A DNA stretch of 64,000 nt, taken from contig NC_088931.1 in assembly GCF_038396675.1 (NCBI RefSeq), positions 75,062,001 to 75,126,000 of the forward strand. Reading direction: 5' to 3'. The notes under the pieces are model-generated. The model was given only the letters and a program-made list of their open reading frames with translations. It searched no databases and was not told where the DNA came from. The position numbers and the translations under genes are program-made. Positions within the stretch are counted from its first letter, which is position 1. Each line of letters opens with the position of its first letter. This DNA comes from Hydra vulgaris. Taxonomy: Eukaryota > Cnidaria > Hydrozoa > Anthoathecata > Hydridae. This document shows positions 47,401 to 61,164 of the stretch, in pieces.

Positions 47401-50400
47401 AACATAACAAAAATGGTGATTGAGTAATTAGGTGCTGAGCAAATGCACTTAAAAGATCAGTCTGAAGATTTAAAACTGATTTCACAACAAAAAGGTGAAT
47501 TGATATGTGAGTGTATTCCAAGCATGTGACTATTCAAGTCTTTGTGAATCTTAAGACAATAGGTATCAACACTGAGATCCGTAGTGTAGGCTCAGAAAGA
47601 GAAAGTAAATCTAATAAATTTTGCAAGAGGTAAAATTCTACCAACCTCAAAGATAATGTGTATTTGTAAAAGAAACGATTTTTTAACTTCTAAAAAGTTT
47701 TTTGTTTCATATTTTTAGTATTTGTCATGATTTAAATTATAAGAAAAACCTGACCCAAACATAAATATAGTACTTAGCACCTCTAACAATAAAATATTTG
47801 CTTCATTGTCACTTATCAACCTAAAACCATAAAAAAATGCTCTTTTAAAAAGCATTAACAGGTTCACTATTCTTGGCAAAATATAGCAATGTCAATACTA
47901 GATGTTGATAAAAAAACTTCCAAGGGGGTTACCACAAAATCTGGCAAATCTTACAACCAGTTAACTTTACATTCATTAAACTGATTTTTAAAGCTATAGT
48001 TACATAAATACTGCCAAGGAAGCACAAGCAAAAAAAAATCATCAATTTATCATCCTATTCAGAAAACAATCTAAAACAAGATTAAATCTAAATCAGCTTA
48101 TCAGATGAAGTTGGGGTCTGGGCTGATCAACAGAAATTTTCTGCTTACATTGGATTTTTTTTATTCATGAAACTTCCAAATTAAAAGTAGCAAGTAATAC
48201 AAATTTCTAGTATTTTGTAATACTGTAAAGTAATAGATAAATTTTATTTTAAAAATACTAAACTATTTATAGCTATCTTTGCAATTTCATCATACAAATT
48301 GGAAAATAGGAATTTTGAACTACAGAAATCACCAAAAAAAAAAAAATTAGGTAAATTCCTTATAAAATTTTAATTGCATCTAAATGAAAACTTTGAAAGT
48401 GTATAACTGTACATTAGGGTGTCCCAAAAAACAACATTTTTGAAAAATATATGCAGAGACCCCCTTAATGTGTTCTAATACAAAAACACTAGATTTAAAA
48501 TTTTTTTGAATAAAAAATATTTTAAAGGGCCCCTCAAGACCCTCGAATATTTAATGGGTCCCTAATATTTTCGAAAAAAAATTTTTCAAAAATATGTCAA
48601 CCTGGTACTCAAATAAAGCGGAATTATATAAAAATTTCAAAAATAATATAGATTTCAAATATAGAATTGTTATTTTTGGTTTTATTACATGAAAAATTAC
48701 GTTTTTTAACAAAAAACAAAAAAATGCATTTTTTATGTATTTTTATGATTTTTTATATGTATTTATATATAATTTTGATAAATAAGTTAAAATTTTTCCA
48801 AATTAAATATTATTTTTGAAATTTTTATATAATTTTGCTTCATTTGAGTACCAGGTTGACATACTTTTAAAAAAACTTTTTTTTTGAATATATTAGGGAA
48901 CCATAAAATATTCGAGGGTCTTAAGGGACCCCTTAAAATATTTTTTATTCAAAAAAATTTTAAATCTAGTGTTTTTGTATTAGATAGAACACATTAAGGG
49001 GTTATCTGCATATATTTTTCAAAAATGTTGTTTTTTGGGACACCCTACTGTACATAGTATCTTAAATTATCAATACATTTGTATTACTTAAAGTATTAAG
49101 GAAAATACATTGATACAATATCATTGAGGAACTTTAATAAAATACATTGATACAATATCATTGAGAAACTTTAATAAAATAAATTGATAAAATCTCATTG
49201 AGGAATTTTAAACCAAAAAGAAATCTTTAAGATTTTAATCAGGGATTACAGGATTGGCTGTTTTAAACTTCTATTGTTGTGTATAGCCAACCCTCAAAAG
49301 GTTTTCAATATAATGTTTCATTGACATTAGAATATTGAATTAATAAACCTTGTACTGCAACAACATTATTTCAATCATACAATGAAATTATGCAATATGA
49401 CACCATCTTGCATGACTGCTTCCTGTTTAGATTGCTGAGTTGCATGGCTTCTTGGTATTACACTATTTACTATTTTTTATTTACAATTACTATTTACAAC
49501 CATATCTTAATTTTATCATGATTTTGCTTGAACTAAAGGATAGTAATGCATTTCCAAAAAGATGTAAAGTAATCAAATTGTGTCAACAATATTTTAAAGC
49601 CAATATTTTGTAGTTATCATCAAACAAAATGTTAAATCAAATTGTAAAAATGCTTCAAGTATTTTGTAAGCATACAGCTCAAAACTTCATGATAATAGTT
49701 AAAAATCAACCGAAAGAATATTTTCCTGATTCGGCCAAAAGTTAGAAATAAAATATGTATTAAAAAAATAATAACATTACAACTGTATAGAAATATTAAA
49801 AACCAATAAGTTTATTAAAAAAATTAAATCAATTTATTTGAAATTGTATTCTTATTTTACTGAATACTTAAAGGCAATTTTTTGGTTTGGTTTTTTACAA
49901 TCAAGTTTTTCATTTATGTAACTTCTATGATGTTTAAAAATATTGTTTATAATAACATTGACACAAATTAGTTATAAAATAAAAAATTGAATACTGAATA
50001 TTGCTTATAAAAAGTTGAAATAAATTACATTTAACTAGTTCAAAATCACTTTGATTAAAGACATCATATACTAAAACTCTTAGGAATAAAATGAGCTTAA
50101 ATAAATTATCAAGTCTGTAAATTGGGACAAATATTATGAAGGCTATTTGGCCTACAACAAAACGAAGAAGGTGAGCTTTGACTAAAACAAAAAAGTTAGT
50201 TTTTTTGGTATGCATTTATTCTCTTCCTTTAATCAAAAATATTTTGTCCAAACATTTTTTTTTATCATTCTCTTTAATATGAACACAACATGTCTCGGAG
50301 GTTTGGGATCCCTTTAAGGTATTTCCGAGCCTTTTGGATTTTTTAATCATATACAACCATGTCTTGTAATAATAATAATATCTTTGTTATGAGTAAAAGA

Positions 50401-53400
50401 TAAGAAGCTATAGTTATTTGACTTAAAACATAACTCTGGAAGTTGTTTTAATTTCAGGTCTAATCTGACAAATATATTAATATACAATATTTAATATTTA
50501 ATATTTTGATTTAAGTCCTTAATTTTAAGTAAATGAATTAAATCTAAATAAAAAATAAAGTAATATTTAAAATCAGCAATGTGGTACTATTGCAAAATAA
50601 AAGTTTATCTCTGATTTGATTTTATATGATTACAAATGAAATAAGAAGCATACCGGATCACTGTCAAATGGAACTGAATGAATAGGTATAGGTTGCCAAT
50701 TAATATCCTTATTCCAAACCTAAACAATAAAAAATATAATACAGAGATCAATGTATTTCAAAAAATAGAACTGCTTCCAGTCATTTAATCACCTGGAAAA
50801 AAAAAAGACAGTTAAATCAAACAAATTATTAAAAGACTTAAAGAAATAAATAAAGAATTAAAGTTATTAAAGACTAATTATAAGATTCTATTGTCCACTT
50901 TTTCCATAAAAGAACACAATCAAAATATTAATTTTTATTATTTTAGCCCTGCGCTTTTCTATGAAAAAAGAGGAGGTCTTCCAATAGAAAAAAAAGAAGA
51001 GGTCTACTTATTAATAGGGTCTTTTTATTAATAAGTATAACTCATGTCATGTTAGGTTTCAAATAAAACAAAATTATATAAAATTTTTGAAAAATAATAA
51101 TCATTTTATAAAAAAAAAATTATATTAGATTTTATTGCATAAAAAGCATTGATTATTGACATTATAAAAAATGTTAGATTTCGTACAGCTTTTTTAAATG
51201 AATTTCTTTAGACTTGTTTTGATAGAACATGATTAATATTTTTAAAACTTTTATGAAACTTCACTTTTTTTTTTTTGAGTGACAGGTTAAAACTTTAGAA
51301 AACTTTTTTTTTTAAATAAAGACCAATGGAATCTTTTAAGGCCCTACAGATGAATCACTAAGTAATGGAATATTCTAAAGATATTTTGCAGACTAAATTA
51401 GTATATCAATAGGAACATAATTAGGGGGTGCCCCAGGGTTTTACCAAAAAAAAGTTTTTTGAGCAACACCCTACAAAAAAATAATACTTTTTTGGCAAAA
51501 CATCTACTTTGTTTAGAGGCCAATGATTCACATGTTTTATTTTATTATGCAAAGCATGTAAAAATGCAAGAAATTTTTTTTACTTTTTTTAACTAATATA
51601 GAGTTGCTTGTCCCATTCTATACAAAAGATAGTATCACAATAAAGTTTAAATATAACCTGATATCCGATTGGTGGGAAAAGACCTGCTAGTTCTGTTTCT
51701 GCACTTTGTAAACATCTTGGTTCATCTGAGCTTCGGATATAAACCTAAATGAAGTTACAAGTTTATGGAAAAAATTATGAGTAAATTGTAAAAATATTTG
51801 AAACTATAAATATGTTGAAAACACTTGGACAAATCAAATATTTTTTCAACCTACATCAGTGCTTTGTAATTCATTCTCTTTGTCTTTTTTTCTTTTTTCA
51901 TATTATGCAGCTTTTTAATTTTTTCTGTTAATCACTTTCTTACCCTTTAGCATTCTTCCTCATTTTTCTAGTAACTCTGAACTTAGAAAGTAGATGCTAA
52001 GTGTAAATAAAAGCAGTTTAGCCATGTTTTTTCCATCTGAAAACTGGGAGAAAATATTGATAATTATAAAAAAAAGTCAACTTTATCATGCTAACTACAT
52101 CTCAGTTTAAAAACATGAAACATATTTAATAGTCAGCTCAAAATAGTTTTGCCTCAAGAATTTACTTGACATCTTTTTCATCTATTTCACTTAAATACTC
52201 TCTCTACGGAAGCAACATAAACAACTTTGTCTAAGTAACATCCATTAACATTTCAAAGCTTGCTTTAATATATTTCTCAAGAGCAGCAGTTTTAGATTAT
52301 TAATCAATATAAACAGTATAAATTATAATAATTAATATAATCAGCATAAATTATGAACAGTTGCATTATTTTATCAATAATATTTCTTAGTGAACTATTT
52401 AGTGACACTTACTTTAGTATGAGTTTGATTTATTTTTGATTAAGTTGTATATTTCAAAGCTTTTTTTAATTAGAAATAAAGATAATGTAGAGAAAAGTAA
52501 AATTAGCAGAATGTTAGGTGGTTAATAAGATTATTCAATTGCTATACCAGTTATATTGATATTCTTATATTTATGGCAACTGACTGAATCTTTTACTTAA
52601 TATCTAAATATTTAAGCTGTACAAAAAATGTAAACATGTTTAATTCTACTTTAACAACCAAACTTAAACTTTAATCTTGTTTAGAAATACTACCACGGTT
52701 GCTGCTCAAACAAGGTATCTTTTACCTTGTTTGAGCATTTGTTAAAGTGATTGTCCTTTGTAATCTAAAGACTTATTTGTGTATTGGAGGTTTGTATACA
52801 AAAGTCAAAAGGAATATTGATTATTTCTCTTCCTTTCCTTTCTAGCTACATGATCTGCACTTATAAAAAAAAAAGAGATAAAACAAAAAATAGGTATAAC
52901 GACAAATAAGTTAGTAGACTCATAGGAAACAGTTTTGTATTTATTTTTCTAAAATAAATTATTACCTCTTTTTGCACATAGCTTTCATTAATAAAACCAG
53001 ACTCAACTATATAACGCTTTTTTAAAAATTCTCCTAATCTGTATGTCATGTTCATTCCTATCTGTAAAGAAAAACAAACAAAAAATTAATATGATTAAAT
53101 ATAGAACTATACAAATATGACTAATGGACCATTAGTCATATTTGTAATGGTCATATGGTTTTTGTTAGATGCATTATGAACTGGCAAATCAATATATTTA
53201 CAAAAGTAGATTTGGCATAAAAATTTAGTTGCTTGCTTTTTTTGTTGCACAGCAGACTATAGGACATTAAAATTTAAAATATATATGTATTTGAACTTTT
53301 TTTATAAACAACTACTTTTTATTGTAATGTATTTTTTTTTTTTTTAATTTACTTATGTCATCATTTAGTTAAATAAAATTAAATACCCTAAGTAAAAATC

Positions 53401-56400
53401 TACCTCCTAAAAACAGCATTAATGAAGCAATTTAAGCAGACAAAAGAAAAGTAAACTATAATAATTTGAAGAAAAAATATAACAATGATTTTTTTGAAGT
53501 TACAATTAGAACAAAGAGTTTTCCATTCAAATGGTCTGTAATAGATTATCCAAAAATTAATCAAATTTCTAAAACATTGAAGCGATAAAAGTGTTTTTTA
53601 AAAAGTATTTTACAAAATTTACTCATAAATTATAATATTCAGCGTAAGCTCTATTCTCCATTTTTTTGTAACAAATTATACAGCTTTTGTAACAAATTAG
53701 ACTAGTTTTTTTTTTTAATTTAGTAAAAAAATCAAAAGATTTAAAAAAATATTTTCGAAGAATTATGAAAATTTATTAACTTCAAAAAACTTTTACATTT
53801 TTTGTATTAAAGTCTTTTTAATTACATTTTTCATGAAACACGTAAAAAGCATTTGATGGTGTTTAGAAAAAAAACTGTAGAATAATTGCCTCCTAAATTT
53901 GCTAATATGCTTCTTGTCCGCTAAAATTATTTCCATTATATATAAATTTTAATTCAATTTTGAATATTATTTTAAACATATAGTAGAAATTTGAGCTGCA
54001 TTTACCACCATGAGTGCATTGATATTTACTAAACAAGGTGAGCCATTAAAGGTATGCCATGCTGTACACTTTTAAATAATATCACTTTAGAAGTTAAAAT
54101 TTCAAGAACAAAAATGAAATACGTCTTTATTTATTTCTGATTCCACAATATTGATGGTTTTGCTTTTTTAACACCGAAAGCAGAGTATAAGCTCAATTGT
54201 TACTTTTTTTTATTAATTATTTATATATAACTTTTATTCAACCATATATATTTTCATTTTTAATTTTTTAATCAATTATTCATATAATTTTTTTCTAATA
54301 TAAATCAAATCATTTGATTTCAACAATAATTTAACTGTTCATGCAACATAAACCTTTTTTTTTTTACAAAGTACGCCAAGACATCTTATTAAATTAGACA
54401 AAAAAAACTTTTAAGTTTTAACAAATCCATATTAACTGGGCTCCATATTCTATAATTTATTTTTTATATTTATTTCACCATAAAATACGAAATTTACAAT
54501 AATAAATTATAAACTTAAATAATCAGGTTAGGTAATTTTAGGTAGGTAAAAAAAACAATAACTATAATATGACAACTTTAATAAATGCTGGTAAAAAATA
54601 AGATAAACTCTCTTCAAGAATTGCTTGGAAAGCAAGATCATACTCATTTAAAAAGCGATATGCAAGCAGGTAAAAATTAGACTTTACTCTTTTTTTTTTT
54701 TCTATCTGTTAAAGAAGATTTATTTTTCCAATTGTATTGACTCTAGACTGATTCAACTAGTTGCTTCCAGAAAAGAAGACTAATTTAATCTTCTTTCAAA
54801 TAATTTTCATAAATTCAAATATAAGCAGACAATCTTTCATGGATCTATTGATTCCATCTTGAGATAACACATCTTTTCTCCTCAATTCAATAATTTTATG
54901 TTCTATAGCAAATTCAATTGTCATTGATTTTAACAGTAGAAAGTTTTCCTCTTTAGCGAAATCAAAATGACTAAATTGCCTCCCATTAAAATTGCTGCTC
55001 AAAACATTTTGTTTGATTATTAAAACTATTAGACTTTTAGTAGTTGAAATCAAATTTTCAATTGGGCATCTGTCTGATATGACATTATCAGTCATCAGGC
55101 ATCTGTCTGATATGTCATTAAGATTTTTTGTAATAAAGGAGCAATATAACCAAAAAAGTTAAATTTTGTAAAAGAAATTTATCCATAGTTCCTTTTAAGA
55201 CTATATTACAACTGTTGCATTTTGGTTGCTTAATTTTAGGAAGAACTTCCCAATACTTTATCACTAATAATCACCCAAATTTAACATAATCTCACTGCTG
55301 TTCAACAAAATGCATAGGAAAAGTTTTCAGATTCAGTGACATTTACATAACTAACTCTTGTAACAGGAGAATTATGGAAAAAGTTACATTAACTTACTGA
55401 CTGAAAACTAGTTCTAAAAGTACCATAGATTACATGGAGGTTGTAACTCTCAATGTTAGATGTTTTGGTAGCTCTTGTTGCTCGTACTGCTTTACAATAA
55501 AATTAAGAAGTAACAAATTCACACTTAGGCTATCCACACACAGTTGTGTCAGATTTATGCTATTATTAGTTGCCAAGATGCTTCACATAAGTGAAGACGC
55601 AGTATGACTATGGCCAGCAAGTGACACACCATATTAATATCTTCAGCTTCAACATTTTCCTCGTTCGTCTCTAATACATCTTTATCTTGCTCTCCTTGAT
55701 TTTTAGCGTTCTCTTGACCAGTTTCAGTATTCATCTCTATTTCATCAGGGATAATGCAGGACTGAGTATCATTTCAAGGTCTATTGTGTTTCACATGACG
55801 CGGAATGCCGTTCACTTCTACAATTTGTTTCGACGCATTCCGAGTTATCGTAGCTGGTTGCCACTTTGTATAGCACCTTGCATTTGGTGGTTTCAGCCAG
55901 ACTTTATCGCCAATTCAAAATCTCTCGTTTGTGACATTTTGCGCAGGAAGATTCTCTTTTCCCAATCCTTTCACACCAATGGTATAGCTGTATATTTTGT
56001 CTATCGGACTTGCACCATTTTTATTGGCTGAAGCATTGTACCAATATAGTGCTTCCGGTATCGACATTTTCGATCGTTCTGCTATTCTCTTGATCGTACG
56101 GTGGTTTCCTTCCACAATTCCATTTCCTTCAGGATAATAAGAGGCTCTAAATCTAATTTGTACTCCCCAACTATTAAGAAAACTCCTTATCTCTTTAGTT
56201 TTAAATGTCGGCTCATTGTCAGTCAATATTTCAGACGGTGCTCCACAATCACAAAAAATAAGACGGAGTATTCGGACTATGGCAAGACTTCCATATGAGC
56301 TTGATAATTGTCGCCACAACGCGTATTTTGAAGATCTGCAATCAATTAGACTCAAAAACTTGTCAGTGCCATAATGCGTGATGTCCATGATGGCCAATCT

Positions 56401-59400
56401 CTCCCAGTTTCCTCCAACATCCAATTTCCCTTTTCCCCACCGTATTGGCGCTGGATCTATTGTCTGACATGGTTCGCAACTTTTTATCACATTTCGAACA
56501 TTGTTTTCAGTAGCAGTTGGAATTGTTTTACGAACAAAGTTTAACATTCGATTCACTCCAAAATGCCCAGTTCTTTGGTGTATATCGGAAATAGATTCAG
56601 CATTCGTAGCTGCGATTCCCATACAACTATTCCGACACTCTGGCACAGTCAGTTTGTTGAGCCATCTGCTGCGAACTCTTGTTAGTGTGTCAGCCAAATT
56701 ATCTTTAGAAGAAATGAGTTTCACCTCAACGCTAACATTGTATTCTTCAATTAGCTGTTGTAACACACTCAGTCTTCTTCGAATCAGCATTTCACCTGTT
56801 GCTTTTGATCTCAACCTTGATTTTCCTGTAAGGGCGTCAGAAACCCAGTGAAATACTGTCACAGAATCGGTAAAAACAGTCACTTTCTTCAGCTTTCACA
56901 TCAGAGCCATATTCATTCCACATATCACAGCGTCTAATTCTGCCATGTTTATATGAATATCAGATGTTTCTTTTCGCAGCCATGTTGCATCCTCCACAGT
57001 AGTTTCCCCAACTTGAATAAGAGCACCAATTGCTAAATAACTGGCATCAACCCACACTTTTCCCTCATCACCACACACAGCCCAATCACGACAAGCAGGC
57101 TCGCAACGTTCCACCTCAGCAAATACTTCTTAAAGCACCCACTTAACGTTCTCATCACAAATTTCATCGTCCCAACCCTTCGTCAGACTGACCGCTTTCC
57201 TATTCAAGAGACTACAAATCACTAGCAGCCAACCACACACAGGTAAATGTCCTACTAACTGTCCACAGATTGAAAACACAACTCTCCTGGTTAACTTTTG
57301 CAAGATAGCATCAACTCGATTCCCTCTGGACCACATCAGTTTGTTACCAACCTTACGCACACACAATCCTAACACACCAACTCTATTATCACCAATCTGC
57401 TCACCTTCTTTACTTTCTAAACCATATTTTAAAAAGTGCCTCTTGACATAATCAAGACTCATCACACTTTCGTCTACGAAAATGTCGTATACATAAGCGG
57501 ACGTTCCACTCTTCACTAATTCGTCTTGATCAATGACGGCACTCACAACGGATTTCATGATCATTGGCGCAACATTCAATCCGAAACCAAGTCGTGTCAA
57601 ACAATACCTTTTATTTTGAAACACTGTTTGGAAGGGCCAAAGAGATTTATCAGTTTTTAGTTGAAGATAAGCCTTGCGTAAATCAATAATTGCTGGTTTG
57701 TTACCCATTCTTCTCCATTCTCTAAGCTTTTCGACACACACATCTGCATCTCTAGTGAATGTGCCAATGAAATTGTTAGCTTCTCTCCAGTCCAGAACAG
57801 GTCGGATTTTGTTGTCTTTGTTTCTCTGAATGACAGCCATTAAAGGAATCTGCCCTTTGGGCGACCCCAATTCATTTTCATCATACTCTAACAGCCACTT
57901 CCGATCAATCCAATCCTGTAGTTCGTTTTCATAGTCTGCTCTAGCGTGTTATGGAATTCTGTACTGTGCCACTTTATTATGCAATTGGTTGGGGCTTTCT
58001 CCATCTTTCCATTTCCATTTGATTCTCCATTCAACACCATCAAAAACTGCTTCATGATCTTTCTTTTTTATTTCAATTTTCTTGACTTTGTCCCTGTTCA
58101 AAGCCGATGCTTTAGTAACTTAATCCGAACTTCGCTTTTCCCAAAGGAGAAATGGATACTCCTAGTAATTTAATGGAACTCATTCCGAGCATCATATCAA
58201 CTCCAAACGGTTGGAAGTCCACTAAAATAACTTCATCACATGCTTTAATGCCATCAACCTCAAGAATTACGACCGCTGACCCAGTGCACTGATGAACCTT
58301 TCCTTCAAACGTTACTACCTTTTGAGAGTTTGAGTACCTACATTGACTTTTGGGCAGGAATTTTTTATTCAAAATTGTCTTCGAACACCCTATGTCTACT
58401 AAAGCTGTCGCAACCATACCGTTAACTTTCAAACGAATAACAGATAATGCGCTCATTCCACTGTTGTTCAGGAGCGAGGTAGCAGAGATTCCTCGCTCCT
58501 GCAATCGTTTCCCTGCAGCTTCCAGCATTTCGATGCAATGTGTCCTTTCTCACCACATTTAAAACATCTAACAGTCTTCGGTGACAAGTTCTTCGCAAGC
58601 AAACAATTCTTTGCAATGTGATTCAGACCTTTGCAGTTGTAACACACTAACGCGGTTTTTGTAGCATGGCGTCTAGATACAGCGCCAACAGCATCACTGT
58701 CAATCACATTTGCACAGTTCAAAGCAGCTCTCACTCTGGGTAACATTATATCAATCGGGTCCATTACGGCTCGAAATCTTGATGATAAGACTTCTGGCAA
58801 ACAACAACAAACACCAAATGCACAGACTCCTCTGGTAATTTAGCAAGATAGGCTAACCGTCTTAAATCAGCCAAAAACACATCAGCTTTTTCTCTGTCAC
58901 ATAATTTTTGTTTTGTAAACAGTTCATATGCAGTATAGGCATCTACAGAAAACGCCACTAATAACACACGCTCGACTTCCACTACATCTTTTTTATCTTC
59001 CGCGGTTAAAGCATCGTATACTGCATAAGCAGCTTCTCTGAGAAGAATCGGAAAAATTAGTTCAAGCTTTAAGTTCTGAATTTTAGCAATCACTTTCGTT
59101 TGTTGAATCCAAACAGCGGCATCCGAAGTGCCATCATACATTTCAAACATATCAAATAATCTCATACTTGGTTCCATGCCCGGTTAGCTTGTAGTTTTTT
59201 CTCGTAATCAACAAATTAATAAACAGCAATAATCTTTTCTCCTAACTAAAACTCTGTTTTTACAAATTTTTTCCTCAATATATATACTCTATGCTTTTCC
59301 TAAAATATCCTTCCAAACACCGTCATAAATCACCGCAAAAACATATATACAATTATTATTGGTGAAAACTATTAAAGCTATTAAATTCCTAACGTCATTA

Positions 59401-61070
59401 AATGTTCTAGAACTTTCCGGAATTACACATCACGATATACAAAAGAGCATAAACTAGTAACTACTTGACACCAGCTAAATAACAGCTACTGAAGTTGTCG
59501 GAAAGCTTGAAGAAATATTCTCTTTGGACAGCCAGTTTGTCTTCTATGTTAATTTGGAATATCGAGCACCACATCGAGCTCAAGGTACTGGTATAGTTGA
59601 ACGCATACACAAAACAATAAAAAGAACAGTCGCTCACTCACATTGTTCAATTGCTCTGGCAGTCTTGCTGTAAAATGAGACAATATCATCCAATTGTACT
59701 GAAAGTCCATCTTAGTAATTCAAGAAAAAACCAATTTATTTCATACCAGGTGTCAATACACGGAGGAAAGCAGACAAGAAAGGTGTAGTACGAAAGCAAA
59801 ATACCTTGTTATTCGACGTGGAAACTGCAAATCAGGTATATCCATGTCACATTTCAGACCTGTGTCACCGTACTCCAGACTTACAGAGATCAAATGAATC
59901 AGTCAATAATGCTTTTGGTAGACTAAAAGATCAAACTGATAACGCTAAAGGAAGATATAACATTGATATCGCTCAAGTTCAAAATGATTCTCTAGAACCT
60001 TACGTACGAACAGTAAGGTCTCACAAAGAGTAGATTTATGAGTTTTTTTTTTGTTTTTTTTTGTTATTCACCTCCTCAAGGCCAAGAAGGCCACTACAGA
60101 TAAGGAGGCTACTTAATAGTGGTTATCACCCTCTCTCAACTCTATAACTCCGAAACACGAACCTCGAGGAACAAGGCCGCTGCGCAGAGAAACAAGTTGA
60201 GAGCGGTACTACCAGGGACGTGGTGGGGATCGAACTCGGAACCTCTTGCTTATAAAGCGAGCGCTTTACCACAACACCACTACCACATTAATTCACCAAG
60301 AGGGCATGTTCTATTTTAAGGTTGGTGAATTCTAATTATACATGTTAGAAATCACCAGGGTTGATTGGTTTAAACCAATGGTTTAAACCATGGATTTAAA
60401 ATGGATATACCTGATTTGCAGTTTCCACGTCGAATAACAAGGTATTTTGCTTTCCTACTACACCTGGTATCTACGGCTGGTCACATTTTGTTTCTTGAGT
60501 TAGTTTTACCCAAACCAAATTAACATAGAATAAACATGTTACCATTTTTATCAACTCATAAAAAAAAATATTGGAAACTTGATAAAAAACTCTTCAGACT
60601 ATCAGTGATGCTTATTTCCATGCAAACACGCAAGATCCTAGATATTTTGAGTCTAATCTTTCTGAAAATGAAAATAAAGCTGAAATGACCTTTAGAGAAT
60701 AAGAGTTTAAGAGCTTGGAACCAAAATATTCAAGTTGAAAGCCAAATCTGCTCTATTCAATAAAATCTATTTGTATAGTAAATCTGTTATAAAAAAATGT
60801 GTCACCAATAGAATTGTGGAAATCTCTAAAATATTGCAACATTATCATGGATATTGAAGTTCACTAATTTCAAACTAACTTTGTGCTCAATTATGAATTG
60901 GTTGCCCTAGGCAGGCTTCTAAATTTTTTATAATTGGTTTTTTTTTCTTTTTTTTCTTCTACTAATAAAGTAATAATAAAGTTATAACAATAATAATAAT
61001 ATTAACAATGATATTAAAAATAGTCTTAATATTAACACTATTGTTATTTTTATTATTACCATTATTTTTA

Positions 61071-61164
<94 letters not shown>

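Larger units (their letters stand above)
55620..59180 (-). mobile_element. Ty3/gypsy retrotransposon body, decayed
   Basis: The order on the minus strand is capsid-like, two zinc knuckles, aspartic protease, reverse transcriptase, RNase H, integrase, integrase tail. This order is diagnostic of Ty3/gypsy (Metaviridae). The element is in intron 2 of the acid phosphatase, in the sense orientation. No long terminal repeats, primer-binding site or target duplication could be found, so the ends are approximate. Confidence 0.85.

Noticed and set aside
55687..56851. Plus-strand ORFs over the gypsy integrase
   Set aside because: They are antisense to the integrase and RNase H coding sequence on the minus strand.
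55100..59500. Long terminal repeats for the gypsy element
   Set aside because: I compared the regions outside Gag and the integrase tail and saw no matching direct repeats beginning TG and ending CA.
60215..60287. Possible functional tRNA gene
   Set aside because: Boxes A and B are recognisable, but the T and anticodon arms do not pair properly and a SINE body and A tail follow.
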